From the NCBI GenBank assembly GCA_002404095.1, contig DHJA01000216.1:46847-81480 (forward strand): 34,634 nucleotides of DNA. The letters are read 5' to 3'. Numbering within the stretch: the first letter of the stretch is position 1; each line of letters opens with the position of its first letter. Positions 1 to 8,003 of the stretch are shown in pieces. The stretch is from Planctomycetaceae bacterium UBA4732 (lineage in GTDB: Bacteria > Planctomycetota > Planctomycetia > Gemmatales > Gemmataceae). The notes beneath the pieces were generated by a model. It saw only the letters and a program-made list of their open reading frames with translations. It ran no database searches and was not told the DNA's origin. The position numbers and the translations under genes were made by a program.

Positions 1-38
1 CCCCGCCCCTACCAAGGAACATCGGTGTAGGGGCGGGG
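1..38. repeat. Inverted repeat, 12-bp stem
   Basis: Bases 1-12 (CCCCGCCCCTAC) are the exact reverse complement of 27-38, separated by 14 bases. It sits upstream of the CRTAC1-like gene and may be a terminator of the preceding unseen gene or a dispersed intergenic repeat. There is no T-tract directly after it. Confidence 0.7.
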
Positions 39-63
39 GCTCCCCGCCCTTTTCGCTCTGAAA

Positions 64-109
64 GCGGAATGCGGAATCGAGACGACCCCGTCTTCCTTCC
101 GCATTCCGC
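64..109. repeat. Inverted repeat containing the start codon of the CRTAC1-like gene
   Basis: Bases 64-76 (GCGGAATGCGGAA) pair perfectly with 97-109. An inner 5-bp stem (80-84 with 89-93) extends the hairpin. The ATG at 69-71 lies in the left arm, so the first 14 codons of the gene are repeat sequence. Confidence 0.75.
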
Positions 110-1886
110 CTTTTGGATACTGACTGCGGCGCTCTGTTTTCTGCCGGCGGCTTGCAACTCGAAAACGGTCGAGCCGACCGCCGTGACGGCGACCCCGGAG
201 GAAGGGCCGGCCGGGCCGCCGCTGTTCGAGGACGTCACCGCGGCTTCGGGCCTGTCCTTCACCTACCGCAACGGGGAGGAAACTGCCGATCACTTGGCGA
301 TCCTCGAGTCGCTGGGGGGCGGCGTCGGCCTAATCGACTACGACGGCGACGGCCTGATGGACGTCTTCGTCACCGGCGGCGGCGGCTACGCCGGCCCCGA
401 CGGCAAAAACATTGTGGGCCGGCCGTGCAAGCTCTACCGCAACCTCGGCAACTTCCAATTCAAGGACGTGACGAAGGAAGTCGGCCTGGAGGATTTCCCC
501 TGGTTTTACACGCACGGGGTCGCCGTCGCCGACTACGACCGCGACGGCTGGCCCGATCTGCTCGTCACCGGCTGGGGCCGCGTCGCCCTCTTCCACAACG
601 AGCCGGTCGATCCCGGCAATCCCGCGAAGGGCCGCAGGTTCGTGGAGGTCGCCGACTCCGGCCTGGACGGCATCACGTGGGCCACGAGCGCCGCCTGGGC
701 CGACTTCGACGGCGACGGCTACCCCGATGTATACATCTGCCAATACGTGGATTGGTCGTTGGACAACAACCCGCATTGCCGCTACTACAACGAGACGGTG
801 GGGGATGTGTGCCCGCCCAAGAATTTCAACGGCCTGCCGCACAAGCTGTTCGCCAACCTGGGCGGCAAGAAGTTCAAAGACGTGAGCGCCGAGGCCGGCC
901 TCAAGCCGGGCGGCCCCGACGCCAGCAAGGGGCTGGGCGTGCTTGCGGTGGCCCTCAACGGCGACGGCAAGCCGGACATTTATGTCTGCAACGACACAAC
1001 GGACAAGCTGCTGTACCTCAACCAATGCACCCCGGGGCATTTCAAGTTCGACGAGGTCGGCGTGCGGAGCGGCGCGGCCCGGGACGGTCGCGGTTCGCAA
1101 AACGGCAGCATGGGCGTGGACGCGGGCGACTACGACGGCTGCGGCAGGCCGTCGCTTTGGGTCACCAACTATGAGAATGAGTCGCACGGCCTGTACCACA
1201 ATGACATGAGGCCCGGAGTGCCTTACTTCCACTGGCAGACGTCGGAGAGCGGCCTCGCCGCCATGGGCCAGCGGTATGTCAGTTGGGGCACGGCGTTCCT
1301 CGACGTGGACCTGGACGGCTGGGAGGACCTGTTCATCGCCAACGGCCACGCCACTCGCCACTATTCGGAGACCGGCGCCGGCCGCAAGCAGCCGCCCGTG
1401 TTGTTCCGCAACCTAGGCGGGACGTTCAAGGACGTTAGCCGGCAGATCGGCAGCTACCACGACACGGACCACCTGGCGCGCGGCGTGGGCTTCGGCGACT
1501 TGGACAACGACGGCCGCACGGATCTGGTCATCAGCCACATCAACGAGCCGGCGGCGGTCCTACGCGGCATTGGCGGCCAGGACTCCCACTGGCTGGGCGT
1601 GCAGCTCGTCGGTAAAGACTTCGCCGATGTGGTAGGGGCCAAGGCGGAATTGCAGACAAGCACACGGACCCTGACGCGCTTTGTCAAGGGCGGCGGCTCC
1701 TACCTTTCCTCGGGCGATCGGCGGCTCCTCTTTGGGTTGGGCCGGGAGACGCCTCCGGGCCGGCTAACGCTCACGTGGCCGAATGGTGCGAAGCAAACTT
1801 TTGACGGGCTGGCCGGCGATCGCTACTACCGCATTGTGCAGGGACAGGTGAAGGCCGAGCCTTACCCCGCGAAGAAGGAAAGGTGA
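69..1886 (+). CDS. CRTAC1-like lipoprotein with FG-GAP/VCBS repeats and ASPIC/UnbV domain
   Basis: This 605-residue protein is probably a lipoprotein carrying a calcium-binding beta-propeller. The N-terminus has a hydrophobic stretch (WILTAALCFLPAA) followed by Cys29, which fits a lipobox. Seven segments of the DxDxDGxxD type follow between about residues 90 and 500 (for example DYDGDGLMD, DFDGDGYPD, DLDNDGRTD). The fourth (LNGDGKPD) and fifth (DYDGCGRPS) are degenerate. The last ~80 residues match the ASPIC/UnbV domain (LLFGLG and LTLTWPNG are typical). Proteins of this family are very common in planctomycetes, where their substrate is mostly unknown. The ATG at 69 lies in a hairpin repeat and has no clear ribosome binding site. 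No other ATG precedes the Cys, although CTG at 120 could serve. Confidence 0.85.
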   Translation: MRNRDDPVFLPHSAFWILTAALCFLPAACNSKTVEPTAVTATPEEGPAGPPLFEDVTAASGLSFTYRNGEETADHLAILESLGGGVGLIDYDGDGLMDVFVTGGGGYAGPDGKNIVGRPCKLYRNLGNFQFKDVTKEVGLEDFPWFYTHGVAVADYDRDGWPDLLVTGWGRVALFHNEPVDPGNPAKGRRFVEVADSGLDGITWATSAAWADFDGDGYPDVYICQYVDWSLDNNPHCRYYNETVGDVCPPKNFNGLPHKLFANLGGKKFKDVSAEAGLKPGGPDASKGLGVLAVALNGDGKPDIYVCNDTTDKLLYLNQCTPGHFKFDEVGVRSGAARDGRGSQNGSMGVDAGDYDGCGRPSLWVTNYENESHGLYHNDMRPGVPYFHWQTSESGLAAMGQRYVSWGTAFLDVDLDGWEDLFIANGHATRHYSETGAGRKQPPVLFRNLGGTFKDVSRQIGSYHDTDHLARGVGFGDLDNDGRTDLVISHINEPAAVLRGIGGQDSHWLGVQLVGKDFADVVGAKAELQTSTRTLTRFVKGGGSYLSSGDRRLLFGLGRETPPGRLTLTWPNGAKQTFDGLAGDRYYRIVQGQVKAEPYPAKKER

Positions 1887-1921
1887 ATAAGAAAAGGTGT
1901 CAGGAACGAATGGCACTGACT

Positions 1922-2104
1922 TTAGCCCGAACGCTTTCTGACTTCACGCTTTCGGGCTTGCGCGCGTGGCCGCGTTAGGTTTTTGTACGGTTTGGGCCTG
2001 CGTTTGCGAGCGCGCGGTTCCACGCGGTCGGGGCGGTCGCCTACGCGATGGCTGGCGATGGCCGCCAACAGCCGACGGAAGCCCGCCTGCGAATGGAACC
2101 CGCT
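1922..2104 (-). pseudogene. C-terminal remnant of an IS4-type transposase
   Basis: Reading the minus strand in the frame that continues past the TAA of the sigma remnant gives about 60 residues, ending at the TAA at 1924-1922. They contain ASHRVGDRPDRVEPRARKRR followed by PKPYKNLTRPRA. This resembles the conserved tail of IS4-family transposases common in planctomycetes (family recall, not a search). There is no start codon and no catalytic DDE region, so only the 3' end of the element is left. Confidence 0.6.
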
Positions 2105-2350
2105 TTAGCGGGCAAGTAGCAGAAAGGTGGCCTGAAAAGCGTCCTCGGCATCGTGGTGACGCTTCAGAACTCGGCGACAGACGCCCAGCACCATCGGTCC
2201 GTGGCGCCGCAACAAGACGGCGAAGGCCGCCTCTTCACGCCGGTCGGCGAAGCGCGCGAGCAATTTGCCGTCGGCCGCGCCTGCGAGGGAGTGTTCCTCG
2301 GCCAGCGCGCGGATGTGTCGAACGGTGATTTCAAGAAGCGCGTGCGCCAT
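2105..2350 (-). pseudogene. Truncated ECF sigma factor (N-terminal fragment)
   Basis: The fragment starts at MAHALLEI (ATG at 2350-2348) and reads through LLARFADRREEAAFAVLLRR and HHDAEDAFQATFLLLAR before a TAA. This is the N-terminus and region 2 (core-RNA-polymerase and -10 contact region) of the large ECF sigma factors of planctomycetes. Those normally continue for well over 100 more residues, including the region 4 helix-turn-helix. Here the frame stops at a short palindrome (CCCGCT-AA-AGCGGG) and then enters transposase sequence. A TATAGT -10-like box (minus strand, 2386-2381) lies upstream, so the fragment may still be transcribed. It is unlikely to be functional because the -35 binding domain is missing. 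Confidence 0.75.
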
Positions 2351-2480
2351 GTGTCTTTGTCTCGCTGGGGTTCTCTCAACACTATAGTGCCGGCAAAGAG
2401 GACGCAATGATGCACGCCTCGGTTCGCTTCTGTTCAAAGCGATACGGAAACGCTCGCGGTCTTTTTGACTTGGCCGGGTT

Positions 2481-2864
2481 TCACTGCATTAGTTCGCTTA
2501 CCCCTGCAAGAATGACCTCGAATGTCCTGTCGGGGACAACACCGGCGTAAGCCAATATGTCTTTTTCCTGGATCGGCCTAATCCAGCTACATACAACCGC
2601 ACACTTCTTATTGAGCTTGGTAACGGGATGTCCGCCGGGCCGCGCCATCCACGGCAACGGTATCTGATCTTCGGCTTTGGACAGGTGAAGCTTCGTGGAA
2701 ACGACCGCCACGACAATAAGGCCGCCCGCGTCTATTTCTGCTTTGCCTGTGAGGATGACGGCTGGGTGCGCATAAGTCTGGTTCCCTCCTGTATCGAGGA
2801 ACTCCGCCCAGACGATGCGGCCAGGTTCGGGCCTAATAGATATGGGCACACGGCACTCCGCCAC
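2481..2864 (-). CDS. MazF/PemK-like toxin of a two-gene cassette
   Basis: This 127-residue protein has the opening expected of MazF/PemK endoribonuclease toxins: GRIVWAEFLDTGGNQTYAHP, then AVILTG, a central VVAVVST strand pair, and a conserved-type end (FEVILAGVSEL). It begins with GTG at 2864, five bases after the stop of the small upstream protein, which is the usual antitoxin-toxin order and spacing. A second copy at 21636-21850 also starts with GTG but is broken. By family, the expected role is growth-inhibiting RNA cleavage neutralised by the upstream partner, but this is inference. The assignment to the PemK fold rests on the N-terminal motif only. Confidence 0.7.
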   Translation of the reverse strand: MAECRVPISIRPEPGRIVWAEFLDTGGNQTYAHPAVILTGKAEIDAGGLIVVAVVSTKLHLSKAEDQIPLPWMARPGGHPVTKLNKKCAVVCSWIRPIQEKDILAYAGVVPDRTFEVILAGVSELMQ

Positions 2865-3195
2865 GCCGCTTAAAACGGCTTCTCTTCCGCCGTCTTAAGC
2901 CACTCTGACGGCAGAGGATTTTTGGCCGCGAACGCCCGCAGTTTGTCGTTAGAGAGGTTGAATCGCGCCGCAATTTCGGCATTCGCCATGCACTCTAGCT
3001 CTTCTACCGTATACGTCTTTCCGCCGTTATTAACGGCCGCTGTAGCGATTTCAGTCGGCGACCGCCCGACAACGTCTTGAGGTGGTTCACTCTTTACAGG
3101 TTTTTTGCTTGAACGCTTTCGCATAGAAACATTGTGCTTGACGTCCGCCCCGAAGTCCAGAGTAGTCGCGGAATGCCGCGCCAATCACAACCGCT
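2650..3195 (-). repeat. Antitoxin/toxin cassette, 546-bp duplicated block, copy 1
   Basis: From AGCGGTTGTGA (3195-3185) to CGTTGCCGTG (ending at 2650) this block aligns without gaps to 21305-21850 on the opposite strand. It covers the antitoxin-like gene and about the first 70 codons of the toxin. The left edge includes the last codons of DUF2617 (CGG TTG TGA). Confidence 0.75.
2870..3124 (-). CDS. Small antitoxin-like protein, copy 1
   Basis: This 84-residue protein has a Lys/Arg-rich start (MRKRSSKKPVKS) and a helical second half (TVEELECMANAEIAARFNLS). I do not recognise its family. Its place directly upstream of a MazF/PemK-like toxin suggests an antitoxin. The start was chosen by comparison with copy 2 at 21376. 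Downstream of this ATG a 40-residue core is identical with almost only silent changes. In the 60 bases upstream, all eight changed codons after the first would be non-synonymous, as expected of non-coding DNA. An alternative TTG start at 3184 would abut the DUF2617 stop codon and give 104 residues. Confidence 0.7.
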   Translation of the reverse strand: MRKRSSKKPVKSEPPQDVVGRSPTEIATAAVNNGGKTYTVEELECMANAEIAARFNLSNDKLRAFAAKNPLPSEWLKTAEEKPF

Positions 3196-3733
3196 TTTCG
3201 ATCAGCGATTGCGTCTTAACGACGGTATGTTCGAGCGGAAAAGTGTGGAATGTGGACAGACACAAGCAACCCGGTCGGCCATCGGCGTTGATGAAGCCGA
3301 GCGGCGCGGCGTCAACGCGGTGTTGCGCCGGGAAATTGTGTAGTAAGCCGCGTTTCTCGCCGTCGGCTCGAAGTTCTTCCTGGACGTGCAAGAAAATCTC
3401 CGGCGGCAATACTTCGACCTGAAAGCAGACCTGATAATAAATACCGTGGGCGCACGCCAGTTGGCCGGCGTATTCATCGCGCAGCCGATAATTGAGCAAT
3501 CGGCGGCGTTGCGGCAACTCCTGATCGGCCGCGGCGGCGACTTCGGTCAGGCATACGTCGGCGTTTTCCCAGGTGATGACGTGGCCGGTGCGTGTGACGC
3601 GGACGGTGAGCTTGTAGTCGTCGCGCTGAATGGTGCGCGCGGCGAGGATGTCAAACAGCTCGGGGTGCAATGGTCGCCCGTACAGCTGAAAGACTAAGTC
3701 GCAAACCGGAGGTCGGACGGAATAAACGCTCAT
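3185..3733 (-). CDS. DUF2617 family protein
   Basis: This 182-residue protein matches the DUF2617 family as I know it from planctomycetes: LVFQLYGRPLHPELF near the start, then VTRTGHVITWENADVCLTEV, a central YRLRDEYAGQLACAHGIYYQ, and FHTFPLEHTVVKTQSL at the end. The function is unknown; relatives are single-domain cytoplasmic proteins. It has an ATG start and a good promoter about 45 bases upstream (3776-3803). The final residues (EKRL) follow the point where the family normally ends. Their last codons, CGG TTG TGA, are shared with the second cassette copy at 21305-21315, so the stop codon appears to come from the inserted cassette. Confidence 0.75.
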   Translation of the reverse strand: MSVYSVRPPVCDLVFQLYGRPLHPELFDILAARTIQRDDYKLTVRVTRTGHVITWENADVCLTEVAAAADQELPQRRRLLNYRLRDEYAGQLACAHGIYYQVCFQVEVLPPEIFLHVQEELRADGEKRGLLHNFPAQHRVDAAPLGFINADGRPGCLCLSTFHTFPLEHTVVKTQSLIEKRL

Positions 3734-3775
3734 GGCGACTCAATTCGGCCTAACCAATTGGGCCATCCTCCCCAG

Positions 3776-3803
3776 ATTATAACAAGGGGGACGCGCCTCA
3801 CAA
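3776..3803 (-). promoter_or_regulatory. Sigma70-type promoter for DUF2617 and the downstream cassette
   Basis: On the minus strand TTGTGA (3803-3798) and a perfect TATAAT (3781-3776) are separated by 16 bases. Transcription would start near 3769, about 36 bases before the DUF2617 start codon. Confidence 0.55.
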
Positions 3804-3853
3804 TGCGTGTTCAAGTCTTGCCCCCTCCCCCGCAAGGGGGTAGGAGGTAGAGA

Positions 3854-4528
3854 TCACGACCAGTGCCGCAATAACGGCGCCGCGTCCGACAGGTCCGTGA
3901 GCAATACATCGGGTCGATGATCGGCCAATTCTTCGCGGCTGTGCCAGCCCGTCGCCACGGCCGCGACGCGGACGCCGATGGCGCGGGCGCAGCGCACGTC
4001 CAATGGCGTGTCACCGATCACCCATATATGATTCGGGTCGGCCGTTCCGTTTAGTATGCGCTTCACTTCGGTCAACGCCTCGCGGGCCACGTCGTCGCGG
4101 TCGAAGTGGTAGTCGCCGTAGCCGCCTACGGCGAAGTGATCGAACAAACCGAAATGCCCTAGCTTGACGCGGGCGCCGGCGCGGACGTTGCCGGTAAGTA
4201 AACCGACCAGTACGTCTTTGCGGGTACAAAGCTGGACCAGCAGATCCTTCACGCCGGGCAACACGCGACCGTTGTTTCGCTCCAGACATTCGTGAAGACG
4301 ACGCAGGTAAGCCGCGGTCAGTCGCCGCAGGTTGTCCGGCGTCTCGTCGATGACGTGCATACGGAAGAGGTCGCGAATGATGGCCCGGTCGGTGCGGCCG
4401 CTGAGTTCCAGCTTTTCGATGAGGCCGGTTATGCCAAACTCATCGGCCAGCGCGGCTTCCAGAGCCACTTTGCCCGCGCCGCCGCTGGAAATGAGCGTGC
4501 CGTCGATGTCGAACAAACAAACGTACAT
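3854..4528 (-). CDS. HAD-superfamily hydrolase (phosphoglycolate phosphatase-like)
   Basis: This 224-residue protein has the HAD motifs in order: motif I FDIDGTL with nucleophile Asp7 and acid/base Asp9, a helical cap of about 70 residues containing GRTDRAIIRDLF, motif II LLTGN, and motif IV GDTPLDV with Asp173 and Asp177. This layout fits the Gph/PGMB-type phosphatases that dephosphorylate small sugar phosphates or phosphoglycolate; the substrate cannot be read. The start at MYVCLFDIDG follows AAGGATT at a good distance; the longer open frame upstream is low-complexity and lies over the previous gene. The gene begins 14 bases after the PfpI stop, so the two are probably cotranscribed. Confidence 0.85.
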   Translation of the reverse strand: MYVCLFDIDGTLISSGGAGKVALEAALADEFGITGLIEKLELSGRTDRAIIRDLFRMHVIDETPDNLRRLTAAYLRRLHECLERNNGRVLPGVKDLLVQLCTRKDVLVGLLTGNVRAGARVKLGHFGLFDHFAVGGYGDYHFDRDDVAREALTEVKRILNGTADPNHIWVIGDTPLDVRCARAIGVRVAAVATGWHSREELADHRPDVLLTDLSDAAPLLRHWS

Positions 4529-4542
4529 GCGAATCCTTGGGT

Positions 4543-5124
4543 TTAGAGCGTGATGCGTGTGCCAAGCACTTCGAGAAAGTGCGCCAACCATTGCGGATGC
4601 GCCGGCCATGCAGCGGCAGTGACGAGATTGCCGTCTACGTGCGCCCCTTCGTAGCCGACGTCGATCCAGCGACCGCCGGCCGCCTTCACTTCCGGCGCCA
4701 CGGCGGGATATGCCGAGCAAGCGCGACCTTCCAACACGCCGGCCGCTGCCAGCAGTTGGGCGCCGTGACAAATGGCGGCAATCGGCTTCTTCGTTTTGGC
4801 AAAGTGCTGGACGATCTGAAGCACCTGCTCATTTAGCCGCAGATACTCCGGCGCACGACCGCCGGGGATCACGAGGGCGTCATAGGTTTCGGGTTTCACG
4901 TCGGCGAAAGTGGCGTTGAGCGCGAAGTTGTGGCCGGGCTTCTCGCTGTACGTCTGATCGCCCTCGAAGTCGTGGACTGCTGTTCGCACGGTCTGGCCGG
5001 ACGTCTTGCCCGGACAAACGGCGTGGACGGTGTGGCCGACCATGCGCAGCGCCTGGAACGGGACCATCGCCTCATAATCCTCAACGTAGTCGCCGACGAG
5101 CATTAGTATCTTTTTTGTCGCCAT
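4543..5124 (-). CDS. DJ-1/PfpI family protein
   Basis: This 193-residue cytoplasmic protein has the PfpI layout: an early strand and acidic segment ([15 protein letters not shown], with Glu18 in the position of the catalytic Glu), [12 protein letters not shown], and the nucleophile elbow AICHGAQLL with Cys119-His120. Family members act as proteases, glyoxalase/deglycase-type enzymes or stress proteins. The sequence does not decide between these. The ATG at 5124 follows AGAGGG; the frame upstream of it is repeat sequence. It is the first gene of a likely two-gene operon with the HAD phosphatase and is divergent from the radical SAM gene. Confidence 0.85.
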   Translation of the reverse strand: MATKKILMLVGDYVEDYEAMVPFQALRMVGHTVHAVCPGKTSGQTVRTAVHDFEGDQTYSEKPGHNFALNATFADVKPETYDALVIPGGRAPEYLRLNEQVLQIVQHFAKTKKPIAAICHGAQLLAAAGVLEGRACSAYPAVAPEVKAAGGRWIDVGYEGAHVDGNLVTAAAWPAHPQWLAHFLEVLGTRITL

Positions 5125-5139
5125 AACAAGCCCTCTTAA

Positions 5140-5199
5140 CAAGCCCCAAGCGCAAGCGGGGGGGGCAAGGCGAAACCCCTCGCTTGCGCTCGGGGCTTG
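5140..5199. repeat. Long inverted repeat between divergent genes
   Basis: CAAGCCCCAAGCGCAAGCG (from 5140) pairs with CGCTTGCGCTCGGGGCTTG (ending at 5199) with one mismatch. The stem extends a few G:C pairs inward, and the loop is short. It lies between the starts of the divergent pfpI-like and radical SAM genes, so it is not a simple shared terminator. It resembles a dispersed palindromic repeat. Confidence 0.75.
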
Positions 5200-5270
5200 T
5201 ATGTATCCAACGGTATCGCGTTCAGCTATTATCAGCAATGGCGCTCAATGCTATGGAAAGGAACCGACCG

Positions 5271-7070
5271 ATGATAAACGCCCCGTTGAAAGAAGCGGTC
5301 TTCCGCCTGCTGCCGCGCGTCAAGGCGCCGGCTCAGTATTCAGGCGGCGAACTCAACAGCGTCGTCAAGGACCATCGCCGGGTGCGCGGCCGCATGTGCC
5401 TGTGCTTTCCCGACGCCTATTCCATCGGCACCAGCCATCACGGCTTGCAGGTCCTCTACACGATCATGAACGACGACCCGCAGTGGGCCTGCGAGCGCGC
5501 CTTCGCCCCCTGGCAAGATCTCGAAGCGGCGCTGCGTCGCGCCGGCCTGCCGTTGTACGGCCTGGAAACCTTCACGCCGCTGCGCGACTTCGATCTGCTC
5601 GGCTTTACTCTCCAATATGAGGTCTGTTATACCAACATTCTGACCATGCTCGACCTCGGCGGTGTGCCGCTGCACGCCAAAGACCGCACCCTCGATCATC
5701 CGTTGGTCATCGCCGGCGGCCCCGGCGCGCAGAACCCGGAAGTGCTGGCCCCGTTCATCGACCTGTTCGTCATCGGCGACGGCGAGGAAAGTCTGCCGTG
5801 GGTGATGGACCGCTGGATGACGCTCAAGGAAAATGGCGCGATGTCACGCGCCGACATGATCGCCGACATCGTGGGCAATACGACCTGGGCCTATGCCCCG
5901 ATGTTTTACGAGCCGGAGTACCACGCCGACGGTACGCTGGCGGCCATGCACCGCACACGCTCCGACGTGCCGACGGAAGTGCTGGCCTGCACCATCAAGA
6001 AAGACTTCGACGCCTTCCCGCTGCCGAAACGGCCCATCGTGTCATGGGTGCAGACGCCGCACGACCGCATCGCCATCGAGATCATGCGCGGCTGTCCCTG
6101 GCAGTGCCGTTTCTGTCAATCGACCGTCATCAAACGGCCATTGCGCGTCCGCTCCGTCGAAACCATCGTGCAGGCCGCGCTAGAGAGCTACCACAACACC
6201 GGCTACGACGAAATCAGCCTGCTCAGTCTTAGCACCAGCGATTATCCGGACTTTGAAGAACTGGTTACGAAGATGCACGAGGTCTTCACGCCGCTCGGTG
6301 TCAACGTCTCGCTGCCGAGCCTGCGCGTCAACAGCCATTTGCGATCCGTACCAAGGCTAATGAAGGATGCGCGCAAGAGCGGCCTGACGTTGGCGCCAGA
6401 GGTGGCCCGCGACGACATGCGTGAGCAGATCCGCAAGCCGATCAAAAACGACGACCTCTACGACGCCTGCCGCGAGGCGTTCGCCAACGGCTGGCAGAAG
6501 GTGAAGCTGTACTTTTTGTGCGGCCTGCCGGGCGAGCGCGTGGTGGACCTTGACGGCATCGTGGACATGGCCCAGCGCATCGCGGTTATCAGCAAGGAAG
6601 CGAGCGGCCGCTACAAGGAAGTGACGGCGTCGGTGTCGAACTTCGTGCCCAAACCGCATACGCCGTATCAGTGGAACGGAATGCAGACGCGCGAGTATCT
6701 ACGCTGGGCCGGCGACTATATGCGCAAGCGGAACAACATGCGTTCCGTGAAAATCAAACAGCACGAGGTGGAGTGCAGTTTGCTCGAAGGCATATTGACG
6801 CGCGGCGACCGGCGCGTGGCCGTCGCCTTGGAAGAGGTATGGCGCCGCGGCGCCCGGATGGACGGCTGGCGCGAGTGTTTCCAGCCGGAGTTGTGGTGGC
6901 AGACGTTCGCCGACCTCGGCATCGACACGGCCTTTTACTCGCAGCGCGCCCGGCCGACCGACGAACGACTGCCGTGGGATCATGTCAACGTCAAAAAGGG
7001 TCGGGAATATCTGGAAAAGGAGCAGAATCGGAGTTTGCTGCAATTGCAGGTGATGGCGGAGGCGCGGTAA
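5271..7070 (+). CDS. B12-binding-type radical SAM protein, TIGR03960-like
   Basis: This 599-residue protein fits the TIGR03960 radical SAM family. The first ~220 residues look like the B12-binding-type N-terminal domain (CLCFPDAYSIGTSHHGLQVL and IAGGPGAQNPE, GDGEESLP). The radical SAM core follows with RGCPWQCRFCQS, whose Cys275, Cys279 and Cys282 form the CxxxCxxC site for the 4Fe-4S cluster. Later segments (KLYFLCGLPGE, VSNFVPKPHTPYQW) are typical of this family. In other bacteria it is often fused or adjacent to a DUF2344 protein involved in RNA modification or ribosome-related roles; no such partner is here. The ATG at 5271 has AAAGGAA upstream; the longer frame starts inside the inverted repeat. 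Confidence 0.85.
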   Translation: MINAPLKEAVFRLLPRVKAPAQYSGGELNSVVKDHRRVRGRMCLCFPDAYSIGTSHHGLQVLYTIMNDDPQWACERAFAPWQDLEAALRRAGLPLYGLETFTPLRDFDLLGFTLQYEVCYTNILTMLDLGGVPLHAKDRTLDHPLVIAGGPGAQNPEVLAPFIDLFVIGDGEESLPWVMDRWMTLKENGAMSRADMIADIVGNTTWAYAPMFYEPEYHADGTLAAMHRTRSDVPTEVLACTIKKDFDAFPLPKRPIVSWVQTPHDRIAIEIMRGCPWQCRFCQSTVIKRPLRVRSVETIVQAALESYHNTGYDEISLLSLSTSDYPDFEELVTKMHEVFTPLGVNVSLPSLRVNSHLRSVPRLMKDARKSGLTLAPEVARDDMREQIRKPIKNDDLYDACREAFANGWQKVKLYFLCGLPGERVVDLDGIVDMAQRIAVISKEASGRYKEVTASVSNFVPKPHTPYQWNGMQTREYLRWAGDYMRKRNNMRSVKIKQHEVECSLLEGILTRGDRRVAVALEEVWRRGARMDGWRECFQPELWWQTFADLGIDTAFYSQRARPTDERLPWDHVNVKKGREYLEKEQNRSLLQLQVMAEAR

Positions 7071-7107
7071 GATTCCTGCCCAGGCTGCCGCAGAGAGGAG
7101 ATGACGT

Positions 7108-7683
7108 ATGCAACAGATCGCACCCCGCCCCGTTCGATGGACGCGCGAGCAGTATTTGCAGATGTCGGAAATGGGGTTCTTTCACAGGTGTCGCGTGGAA
7201 CTTATCGGCGGAGAGATCATAGAAATGGCGGCCCAATATGACTTACATCTGGCCGCCATCACGTTGACCGCGGATGCTCTCCGCAACAGCTTCGGTGCGG
7301 GCTATTGGGTCCGGGTGCAAGGGAGCTTGGATCTTAGCCCTCACGGTATCCCGGACCCGGACGTGGCCGTCACGCTCGGCAGCCCCCAAGGGTCCACGCG
7401 AACAATCGCAACGTCGGCGCTGCTCGTTGTGGAAGTGAGCGACAGCACCCTAGCCTACGATCGCAACGCGATGGCCAGCCTCTATGCGGTGGCCGGCGTC
7501 ACCGATTATTGGATTGTCAACCTGGTGCAACGGCAGCTGGAAGTCCACCGCAACCCGGTCGCCGATCCATCCAAGTTGTTTGGCTTCGGCTATTCAAACC
7601 GCATCATTCTCGACCCCGGCGACACCATGGCCCCCCTTGCCGCGCCAAAAGCGCCTGTGGCCGTCGCAGTCCTGTTGCCGTAA
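7108..7683 (+). CDS. Uma2 family (DUF820) putative endonuclease
   Basis: This 191-residue protein has the Uma2 pattern of the PD-(D/E)xK nuclease fold: VELIGGEIIEM, HLAAI, PDPDVAV with Asp85, LLVVEVSDST with Glu109, then AYDRNAMASLYAVAGVTDYW and IVNLVQRQLEVHR. In most relatives the DR segment reads DRxxK, and that Lys belongs to the active site; here the position is Met, so activity may be reduced or lost. The family is abundant in planctomycetes and cyanobacteria and its biological role is unclear. The start is supported by GAGAGGAG. A small gene with its own ribosome binding site follows after 33 bases. Confidence 0.8.
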   Translation: MQQIAPRPVRWTREQYLQMSEMGFFHRCRVELIGGEIIEMAAQYDLHLAAITLTADALRNSFGAGYWVRVQGSLDLSPHGIPDPDVAVTLGSPQGSTRTIATSALLVVEVSDSTLAYDRNAMASLYAVAGVTDYWIVNLVQRQLEVHRNPVADPSKLFGFGYSNRIILDPGDTMAPLAAPKAPVAVAVLLP

Positions 7684-7716
7684 GTGTTGGCGAACCGGTC
7701 TTGAGGAGTCACACAC

Positions 7717-7968
7717 TTGAAGACTTACCAATTTGACGTTTTCTTGAAGGAAATTGAGGAAGTCACGGACGATCAGGCCGATGTCCTATTCGCCAAGGGA
7801 TGCGACGATGGGACGCCCGCTTGCTGCAATGGCGCGGCCTGGATTCATTTCGACCGCGAAGCGCCATCGCTGGAAGAGGCAATTCACGCAGCATTCACGC
7901 AGGTTCTGTCGGCCGGCTTTACCGTGTCCAAGGTCGAACTGGACGCGAACGCGACGGCCGGTTCTTGA
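7717..7968 (+). CDS. Small hypothetical protein, TTG start
   Basis: This 83-residue protein begins MKTYQFDVFLKEIEEVTDDQ and ends in AGFTVSKVELDANA. The TTG at 7717 is the likely start because GAGGAG lies 8 bases upstream and the next in-frame Met is absent. The central segment CDDGTPACCNGAAWIHFDRE followed by a helix (SLEEAIHAAFTQVL) resembles a family of small alpha/beta proteins often found beside toxins or nucleases. I cannot name it or assign a function. It follows the Uma2 gene closely and may be cotranscribed. Confidence 0.65.
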   Translation: MKTYQFDVFLKEIEEVTDDQADVLFAKGCDDGTPACCNGAAWIHFDREAPSLEEAIHAAFTQVLSAGFTVSKVELDANATAGS

Positions 7969-8003
7969 ATACCCCCGAACGGATGTGGTCTCTACAGGGA
8001 ACG

